Program-made: the position numbers and the translations under genes
Assembly: GCA_000526575.1 (NCBI GenBank)
Contig: JAGI01000002.1
Location: 1,116,001-1,180,000 of the forward strand
DNA length: 64,000 nucleotides
Source: Clostridium sp. 12(A)
GTDB taxonomy: Bacteria; Bacillota; Clostridia; Lachnospirales; Lachnospiraceae
Direction of reading: 5' to 3'
Shown here: positions 58,218 to 64,000 of the stretch, in pieces
Position numbering within the stretch: position 1 is the first letter of the stretch
How the letters are laid out: each line of letters starts with the position of its first letter
The notes under the pieces: generated by a model
The model's input: only the letters and a program-made list of their open reading frames with translations
The model's database searches: none
Told to the model about the DNA's origin: nothing

Positions 58218-60857
58218 TTAAGAAAGCTGATCAAGTCTTTCCTTAACCTGCAGAAGCATCTGGGTATATTTTTGAAGCTTTGCCTTTTCTTCTTCGATCT
58301 TTTCTTCCGGCGCTTTGCTTACGAACCTTTCGTTGTTCAGCATTCCGTTTACACGGGCAAGCTCTTTCTCCAAACGTTCTTCCTCTTTCTTCAGACGCTC
58401 AATCTCTTTCTCAATGTCTACCAGCTCTGCAAATGGCATATAGATTACCGCCTGATGGATAACTGCGGAAACTGCATCGTCAGAGATACCGTTCTTATCC
58501 TTTTGGAGACAAACCTCACTTGCATATCCAAGGGTCGCAAAAAATACTTTGCTCTGCTCAAAGATCGTAAGGATTTCCTGGTTTTCAGATACCACGTAAA
58601 CCTTAGCCTTTTTGCTTGGCGGAACGTTCATAGAGGTACGCACATTACGGATTCCTCTTACAGCTTCCTTAATGGTCTCTACCGCGTGTTCCTCTGAGGC
58701 AAAATTCCAGGAATCTTTAAATACCGGCCACTGAGAAATCATAATAGACTCTTCCTCTTCCTGAAGATTACAGAAAATCTCCTCGGTAAGGAACGGCATA
58801 TATGGGTGAAGCAGCTTTAAGGACTGAATGAGTACTGTCTTTAAGGTCCAGATGGCTGCCGCCTTTGTGGTATCTTCATCGTTCCACAATCTTGGTTTTA
58901 CCATCTCAATATACCAGTCACAGAATTCTTCCCAAATAAAATCATATACCTTTTGAAGGGCAATTCCAAGCTCATATTTATCCAGGTTTTCTGTTACATC
59001 TTTCGCCAGAGAATTGACCTTAGATAAAATCCACTTATCCGCCATGGTTAGCTGGGAAAACTCAGCCTCTGCATTTGGTGCTTTCTCAATATTCATCATA
59101 ATGAAACGGGACGCATTCCAAACCTTATTGGCAAAGTTTCTGCTGGCTTCTACTCTCTCCCAGTAAAAACGCATATCATTTCCAGGAGCATTTCCTGTAA
59201 TCAGAGTCATACGAAGCGCATCGGCGCCGTACTTATCAATGATTTCCAGAGGATCGATTCCATTGCCTAAGGATTTGCTCATCTTACGTCCTTCCGAATC
59301 CCTTACAAGGCCGTGGATCAGTACGGTGTGGAATGGAAGTTTTCCGGTCTGCTCAATGCCTGAGAATACCATACGGATTACCCAGAAGAATATGATATCA
59401 TAACCTGTTACCAGTACGTCTGTTGGGTAGAAATATTTAAGTTCCTCTGTTTCATTGGGCCAGCCAAGTGTAGAGAATGGCCATAATGCAGAGGAGAACC
59501 AGGTATCCAGGGTATCTTCATCCTGAGTAAAGTGAGTGCAGCCGCATTTTGGGCAAACATCTGGGGCTTCCTTCCCTACGATAATTTCCTTGCACTCATC
59601 GCAGTAGTAAGCCGGAATCCGGTGTCCCCACCAAAGCTGTCTGGAAATACACCAGTCACGGATGTTCTCAAGCCAGTGAAGATAGGTCTTGTCAAAACGC
59701 TCTGGAACAAACTTTAAGGCACCGTTATTCAATGCTTCAATGGCTGGCTTTGCCATCTCTTCCATCTTAACGAACCACTGCTGTTTTACCAGAGGCTCTA
59801 CTGTGGTGCCGCAGCGGTCATGGGTTCCTACCGCATGGGTATGGGGAACCACCTTAACCAATAAGCCAAGTGCTTCTAAATCCTTAACCATGGTCTTTCT
59901 GGCCTCATAGCGGTCCATGCCATGATACTTGCTTCCAGGAAGATGAATGGTTGCATCGTCATTCATAATAGTAAGCTCCGGCAGATGATGCCTTTTACCT
60001 ACCTCAAAGTCGTTAGGGTCATGGGCCGGTGTGATTTTAACACAGCCGGTACCAAAGTCTTTATCTACATAGGAATCTGCAACAACAGGTATCTCACGGT
60101 CTGTAAGCGGAAGCTTAAGCATCTTTCCAATGAGTCCCTGATACCGCTCATCTTCTGGATTTACAGCAACAGCCGTATCTCCAAGGAGAGTCTCCGGTCT
60201 TGTGGTAGCGATCTCTACATATCTTCCCTCTTCCCCGGCAATGGGATAATTAATATGCCAGAAGAAGCCGTTCTGGTCCTCATGCTCTACCTCAGCATCT
60301 GAAATGGAGGTCTGACACACTGGACACCAGTTAATAATTCTTGATCCTTTATAGATATATCCTTTTTTATGAAGGCGGATAAATACTTCCTGTACAGCTT
60401 CGGAGCAACCTTCATCCATGGTAAAACGTTCTCTCTCCCAATCTGCGGAGGAGCCCATCTTATGAAGCTGGTTAATGATCTTGCTGCCGTACTCCTGTTT
60501 CCAGTCCCAGCACTTTTCTAAAAAGCCATCTCTGCCAAGATCAGCCTTATCAATGCCCTGCTTTTTTAAATTCTCAATAACCTTTACTTCCGTCGCAATG
60601 GCCGCATGGTCGGTTCCCGGCTGCCAAAGAGCCTCAAAGCCCTGCATCCTCTTATAACGAATAAGGATATCCTGCATGGTATTATCAAGAGCATGCCCCA
60701 TGTGAAGCTGTCCTGTAATGTTTGGCGGCGGCATTACAATGGTAAATGGTTTTTTATCCTGATTAGGCTCAGCGTGGAAATATTTTTTATCCAGCCACTT
60801 CTGATAAAGCTTTCCTTCGATCCCTGCCGGATCATAAGTTTTTTCCAACTCTTTCAT
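58218..60857 (-). CDS. valS: valine--tRNA ligase
   Basis: Class I synthetase of 879 residues. HIGH appears as PPPNITGQLHMGHALDNTMQ, the editing domain has ATTRPETLLGDTAVAVNPED, zinc-type cysteines in WCPVCQTSIS and YYCDECKE, KMSKS as RKMSKSLGNGIDPLEIIDKY, and the C-terminal coiled coil (IEKEIERLKKEEERLEKELA) is complete. The start at 60857 follows AAAGGAGAAGAAT; the longer frame to 60971 belongs to the T-box terminator. T-box control is upstream. Confidence 0.97.
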   Translation of the reverse strand: MKELEKTYDPAGIEGKLYQKWLDKKYFHAEPNQDKKPFTIVMPPPNITGQLHMGHALDNTMQDILIRYKRMQGFEALWQPGTDHAAIATEVKVIENLKKQGIDKADLGRDGFLEKCWDWKQEYGSKIINQLHKMGSSADWERERFTMDEGCSEAVQEVFIRLHKKGYIYKGSRIINWCPVCQTSISDAEVEHEDQNGFFWHINYPIAGEEGRYVEIATTRPETLLGDTAVAVNPEDERYQGLIGKMLKLPLTDREIPVVADSYVDKDFGTGCVKITPAHDPNDFEVGKRHHLPELTIMNDDATIHLPGSKYHGMDRYEARKTMVKDLEALGLLVKVVPHTHAVGTHDRCGTTVEPLVKQQWFVKMEEMAKPAIEALNNGALKFVPERFDKTYLHWLENIRDWCISRQLWWGHRIPAYYCDECKEIIVGKEAPDVCPKCGCTHFTQDEDTLDTWFSSALWPFSTLGWPNETEELKYFYPTDVLVTGYDIIFFWVIRMVFSGIEQTGKLPFHTVLIHGLVRDSEGRKMSKSLGNGIDPLEIIDKYGADALRMTLITGNAPGNDMRFYWERVEASRNFANKVWNASRFIMMNIEKAPNAEAEFSQLTMADKWILSKVNSLAKDVTENLDKYELGIALQKVYDFIWEEFCDWYIEMVKPRLWNDEDTTKAAAIWTLKTVLIQSLKLLHPYMPFLTEEIFCNLQEEEESIMISQWPVFKDSWNFASEEHAVETIKEAVRGIRNVRTSMNVPPSKKAKVYVVSENQEILTIFEQSKVFFATLGYASEVCLQKDKNGISDDAVSAVIHQAVIYMPFAELVDIEKEIERLKKEEERLEKELARVNGMLNNERFVSKAPEEKIEEEKAKLQKYTQMLLQVKERLDQLS

Positions 60858-60896
60858 ATTCTTCTCCTTTATTCTTCCATCAGTTTTTAGAACATA

Positions 60897-61150
60897 AGAA
60901 AAGCCCCTTGCATCCTGGGATGCAAAGGGCGAATCGTCGCGGTACCACCTTATATTATGACACTTGGTCATATCTCTTAAGGCCTTTAACGCTGCCAGGC
61001 GTGAAGACTTACTTCTTAAATTTCAGCCTTCCGGTTCCAAAGCTACCTTCCGAACATACTTCCTTAACCGCCTTTCAGCCGATGGACGATTCTCTCTTTC
61101 AGGGTTATGATCGTACTCCTCTTTTTCTTAACCTTTTTCTTATTGTTATC
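60897..61150 (-). promoter_or_regulatory. T-box leader of valS
   Basis: Minus strand T-box AAGGTGGTACCGCG (60938-60951) is followed by a terminator (CGCCCTTTGCATCC...GGATGCAAGGGGC, 60903-60930). Stem I lies upstream within about 200 nt. The specifier codon was not located without folding. Confidence 0.92.
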
Positions 61151-61162
61151 TTATACCATGTA

Positions 61163-61191
61163 ATGATAGTGTGTTTTCCTGGTTTTGTCAA
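61163..61191 (-). promoter_or_regulatory. sigma-A promoter of valS
   Basis: Minus strand TTGACA (61186-61191), 17-bp spacer, TATCAT (61163-61168). The -35 overlaps the last codons of the gene upstream. Confidence 0.7.
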
Positions 61192-62003
61192 GACATAATG
61201 TTACGGTATTCCTGCTTCCATTTTTGCACAAGCTCTCCAGCTCCCTGGAAACGCTTAATGGGATCCTTTTGAAACAGCTTATCAAGCTCTAAGAGGCTGT
61301 CTGCCTGTTCTGCCTTTTCTTCTGCTTCCTTTCGATCCTGCCCGGATTCCTGCAAAAGCTCCTCCGTAATCAGAACCTTTAACCGCTCACTGATGACAAG
61401 GCCGGGATTCCACTGGGAAAGATGGCAGATTCTTTTTAATACCTCGCTGCTTTTCACAAGATCAAAGGATTTCTGATAGGCCAGATAAGCCTTGTCCGTC
61501 ATAAACAGCCTGGCGTAGGATGCTCCCAGGTTATTATAAATTTTGGCCTGAAATACCTCTGATCCACGGTTTCCCTTTGGGAGATCTAAAATCTTCTGGT
61601 ATTCTGCCGCTGATTTTCCATATTGCTTTCTGGAAAATAAATAATCGGCTCTTTCTTTTAAGAACTCTGCCTCAGGCATTCTGCGGTAGGATGAGAGCTT
61701 CTGCCTAAAACGGCTTACCTCTGCCCCATTGTAATAATCACATTCATGAAGAATGAGCGCCAGCAGCTCGTCGCCGTCTTCACCGCTTTGCTGCCATTTG
61801 ACCAGCTTAAGCGCTAGAAAGGCCATATCAAGATCATCCCGAATGAATTCAATCAGTGCATTATCTACGAAGCCATCCATAACAAGGAGAGGATTGTTAT
61901 AAATAACATAGCAAAGCTCCTGAGAGGAATACAAGCGAACTCCCAGACCTTCAAAATAATATGGATGTTTAACCGGCTCCTGCCGGCAAAGTATCAGACT
62001 CAT
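61188..62003 (-). CDS. TPR-like protein of the DUF5716/5717 operon
   Basis: 271 residues, soluble. TPR-like helical pairs are visible at about residues 110-195 (FLKERADYLFSRKQYGKSAA, IYNNLGASYARLFMTDKAYL and AYQKSFDLVKSSEVLKRI), and the C-terminus is charged and helical (EELLQESGQDRKEAEEKAEQ). The start ATGA overlaps the TGA stop of the preceding gene, so it is tightly coupled to it. Unknown function, probably an adaptor for the actin/Hsp70-like partner. Confidence 0.75.
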   Translation of the reverse strand: MSLILCRQEPVKHPYYFEGLGVRLYSSQELCYVIYNNPLLVMDGFVDNALIEFIRDDLDMAFLALKLVKWQQSGEDGDELLALILHECDYYNGAEVSRFRQKLSSYRRMPEAEFLKERADYLFSRKQYGKSAAEYQKILDLPKGNRGSEVFQAKIYNNLGASYARLFMTDKAYLAYQKSFDLVKSSEVLKRICHLSQWNPGLVISERLKVLITEELLQESGQDRKEAEEKAEQADSLLELDKLFQKDPIKRFQGAGELVQKWKQEYRNIMS

Positions 62004-63223
62004 AGCATGACCTCTTGTCTTATGATGGTATCTGAAGCCGGAAACAATTCCCCAAAGCCTTTGTCTTTTAATACCACTGCCATGGTTTTTTCATCCAGAA
62101 ACCCAAAGCTGATGCCAAGCCTTGTGGTTCTCCCCGGACGCTTTGGAAATCCTTCCAGATCTATTTTAATTAAGCGTCTTTGCTTCGGATCCATTGGAGT
62201 TACCATAAACTCTACGTAATCCTGATTATCCACAATCAAATCTACACTGCTCTTTGATTCATACCAGTTGTCACCTGCGGCTGCAACCACCAGCTGGCTC
62301 TCCCGTTCCTTATGAAGCACCCGCATGGAAACGGTGGAATGGAGACGTCCTTCACAAATACAGATAAATGGATACGCCGATTTTTCCTGGAGATAATCCA
62401 TCCCCCTTATAGCGGCTCCTCTTGCAAACAATTCCGGCTCCATAAATACCTTTCTGCGATGGCAGAGAAGCTTCATGGAGTCAGGTGCCCAGTCGTGGCG
62501 TTCAAATCCTTTTCCCGTGAGGAATAAGGAGGAGAACAGCTTTTTCTGAAGGAGTCTGTCTGCACAGGAGCTTAAGATCTTATCCGCCAGCTTTCCGCCG
62601 GATGGCGTATCTAAAATATCCAGGTTAAAGCTCTCCTCTAATGCCTCATCCTCTGCAATGACCATCATCTTTCGAAGCCCTCTTTGAACCTTTAATTCAT
62701 GATAATGAAAGGAATCCTCGGATAAGTCAAATACCCCTACCTGGTTGCTCCAGACTTCCTTTTTCTGGCTGAGCACGTAATATACAAATGCTTCCGTATG
62801 GCTTACGATATGTATCCGGTCTCTGGGAATGCCAAGGGCGTCTCCGCAATACATGAGAGCGTCCATAATTTTCGCATCCGCCTTTTGCAGTGTGACCACA
62901 AGCTGCTTTACTTCTTCGCAGAAAAATTCCTCCATGGGAAGCTTTAATATCTTTTTTAAGAACATTGTCAGAAGGTTAAGACCTTCGTATTTGATACCGC
63001 CCAGAGTGGCAGTTCCTTCTTTTCTAACCATTTTTATCAGCTTGTCTACTATGATACCTTCCCCTACAAGCGTGTAGGCATAGGCTTCTTCTCCTACATA
63101 CCAGGCATCTTCATCCTTTTTACGGCAGATTACCGTTGGAATGCACCATGACTTTTCCCTGTCATGGCAGCATATGCGGGTATAGGCATCACAAAGATCA
63201 AGCCCTATTATCAGTCCGTCCAT
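62000..63223 (-). CDS. DUF5716 family protein, Hsp70/actin-like fold (degenerate)
   Basis: 407 residues. LIIGLDLCDAYTRICCHDRE looks like the phosphate-1 loop of the actin/Hsp70/FtsA fold (GxDxG with the glycine replaced by Cys), VGVFDLSEDSFHYHELKVQR corresponds to phosphate-2, and LFLTGKGFERHDWAPDS to the adenosine motif. Key residues are altered, so ATP hydrolysis may be lost. It lies 17 bp after the DUF5717 gene and overlaps the next by 4 nt. The trio is known to me only from Lachnospiraceae, without assigned function. Confidence 0.8.
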   Translation of the reverse strand: MDGLIIGLDLCDAYTRICCHDREKSWCIPTVICRKKDEDAWYVGEEAYAYTLVGEGIIVDKLIKMVRKEGTATLGGIKYEGLNLLTMFLKKILKLPMEEFFCEEVKQLVVTLQKADAKIMDALMYCGDALGIPRDRIHIVSHTEAFVYYVLSQKKEVWSNQVGVFDLSEDSFHYHELKVQRGLRKMMVIAEDEALEESFNLDILDTPSGGKLADKILSSCADRLLQKKLFSSLFLTGKGFERHDWAPDSMKLLCHRRKVFMEPELFARGAAIRGMDYLQEKSAYPFICICEGRLHSTVSMRVLHKERESQLVVAAAGDNWYESKSSVDLIVDNQDYVEFMVTPMDPKQRRLIKIDLEGFPKRPGRTTRLGISFGFLDEKTMAVVLKDKGFGELFPASDTIIRQEVML

Positions 63224-63240
63224 CGACAGCCCCCTTTATC

Positions 63241-64000
63241 TTACATCAGTGGAAATAATTCTTCTGCAGCAGCATTCTTCCTTAAGTACTCCTGCATCCG
63301 TATTTTAAGCGCCGTTTCATCCTTTAAACTCAAAGACAGGCTCATTTCATTGAGACACGCAAATCTGCTGTCCATATCTTTTGAAGATTCCCCGGCATCG
63401 CAGCTTATGCTGCCCTCTTTTTTAAGTACCCAGTCTTCGTCAATCAGCTCGCTGATCCGGTACTCCATAATCTCGCCTTCAAACAGAATCTTCTGCTTCA
63501 CGAACACGCCCTGGTAGACACGGGAGATATCTTCACTATGGAATTCTTCCTCATCTGGCAGAATCCTTATCTGAAGGTCAATCTTGGAATCACGGCCTGC
63601 GCAGTACTGGATCATAGCTTTATCGAGGATATCCTCAGGCATGGGAACATACTTTGACAAGTCTTTAAAATGCGGGAAGACATATCCTTCCTCCAGTAAA
63701 AACTCAACCGTCTCCCTGCACAGTTCCTTCTGCTCATCCGTAAGCTCTGAAAGCTTGGCATAATACTTGGAGAGGGACAGTAAATAAATGGTGGGCAGAC
63801 GTCCCTTTATGGAGGAGGCTTTTACCACGCCTTCCAAATAAGCTAATACCTTTTCTTCCGGTTCCTTATCCTCCATAAAGTATTCCGTACACTTTATGGT
63901 CAGATATGCCTTAACAATATTGTCACTGGTCTCCTTGCGGTTTCTATATAAATGGAATACCTTATCAAGCTTGGTCATGGCCCCGGAAAACATCATCTGG
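63241..64000 (-). CDS. DUF5717 family protein, C-terminal part (5' end outside window)
   Basis: The minus-strand frame continues beyond the right edge; about 253 C-terminal residues are seen. The stretch is helical with repeat-like pairs (LDKVFHLYRNRKETSDNIVK, YLEGVVKASSIKGRLPTIYL, LLSLSKYYAKLSELTDEQKE) and then a beta-rich end (FHSEDISRVYQGVFVKQKIL, FEGEIMEYRISELIDED). Full-length DUF5717 proteins are around 1200 residues from memory. First visible gene of the operon with DUF5716 and the TPR-like protein. Confidence 0.75.
   Translation of the reverse strand, partial: QMMFSGAMTKLDKVFHLYRNRKETSDNIVKAYLTIKCTEYFMEDKEPEEKVLAYLEGVVKASSIKGRLPTIYLLSLSKYYAKLSELTDEQKELCRETVEFLLEEGYVFPHFKDLSKYVPMPEDILDKAMIQYCAGRDSKIDLQIRILPDEEEFHSEDISRVYQGVFVKQKILFEGEIMEYRISELIDEDWVLKKEGSISCDAGESSKDMDSRFACLNEMSLSLSLKDETALKIRMQEYLRKNAAAEELFPLM

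Noticed and set aside
60858-60971. N-terminal extension of ValS
   Set aside because: Same reason: the bases form the T-box and terminator of the leader.
1-64000. CRISPR arrays, insertion sequences, integrases or rRNA genes
   Set aside because: No regularly spaced repeats, transposase or recombinase motifs, or rRNA-like stretches were seen on either strand.

Overview
The window looks like chromosome of a spore-forming, anaerobic, low-GC Firmicute of the family Lachnospiraceae, probably a Lacrimispora/[Clostridium] saccharolyticum-type organism (inferred from gene content and order, not from any marker search). Supporting signs are a spoIIGA-sigE...sigG sporulation block, an anaerobic ribonucleotide reductase pair (nrdDG), T-box leaders on thrS and valS, a Firmicute L20 leader on infC-rpmI-rplT, and a DUF5716/DUF5717 operon at the right end that I know from Lachnospiraceae.

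Layout. 1-1.1 kb: 3' end of dinB and a small co-transcribed unknown gene. 1.1-10.2 kb: accessory stretch, mostly minus strand: an orphan r1t-like holin, a DUF1349 protein, five GNAT-type acetyltransferases, a VOC protein, a glutaredoxin-like protein, a flavin-type reductase plus a 58-residue two-cluster ferredoxin divergent from an Rrf2 regulator, a DJ-1/PfpI protein and two small genes, one of them an HMA-fold protein without the metal-binding CXXC. 11-14 kb: PPi-type phosphofructokinase and a PAS-GGDEF diguanylate cyclase. 14.1-14.9 kb: five tRNA genes (Leu-CAG twice, Leu-AAG twice in opposite orientation, Asn-GTT) and a long hairpin. 15-22.3 kb: small Cys/Asn-rich and Pro/Trp-rich proteins, an SDR, an SMR exporter under a guanidine-IV-like leader, a paiA-like/marR pair, an SRAP protein, infC-rpmI-rplT, an EamA protein and a DUF1540 protein. 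22.4-36.3 kb: thrS, AEC transporter, ilvE, two MATE transporters, fucO with a TetR regulator, a YoaK-type protein, nrdG-nrdD and a flavodoxin-like reductase. 36.3-53 kb: SNF2 helicase, argS, efp, aroQ, yqeG, nrdR, ylmC/ymxH, two membrane proteins, metNIQ, a PepV-type dipeptidase, yqeY, prfC and coaBC. 53.1-58 kb: coaX (frameshifted as given), sigG, an ECF sigma/RsiV-like pair, sigE and spoIIGA. 58.2-64 kb: valS with its T-box and the start of the DUF5716/DUF5717 operon (TPR-like protein, Hsp70/actin-fold-like protein, 3' part of DUF5717).

The most interesting regulatory find is ahead of metNIQ: a sigma-A promoter, a 31-residue ORF containing ten Met and four Cys codons with a good ribosome binding site, then an intrinsic terminator immediately before metN. 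A helix that can form between the end of this ORF and the first bases of the terminator fits classical ribosome-mediated attenuation, here apparently for a methionine transporter in a Firmicute, where S-box or T-box control would be expected. Other notable points are the spoIIG promoter with a 21-bp spacer, the AUU start of infC, the guanidine-IV-like leader, and the single-base frameshift in an A6 run of coaX.

All calls are from reading the sequence; no database search was run. Start codons were moved wherever the ribosome binding site or promoter position argued for it.
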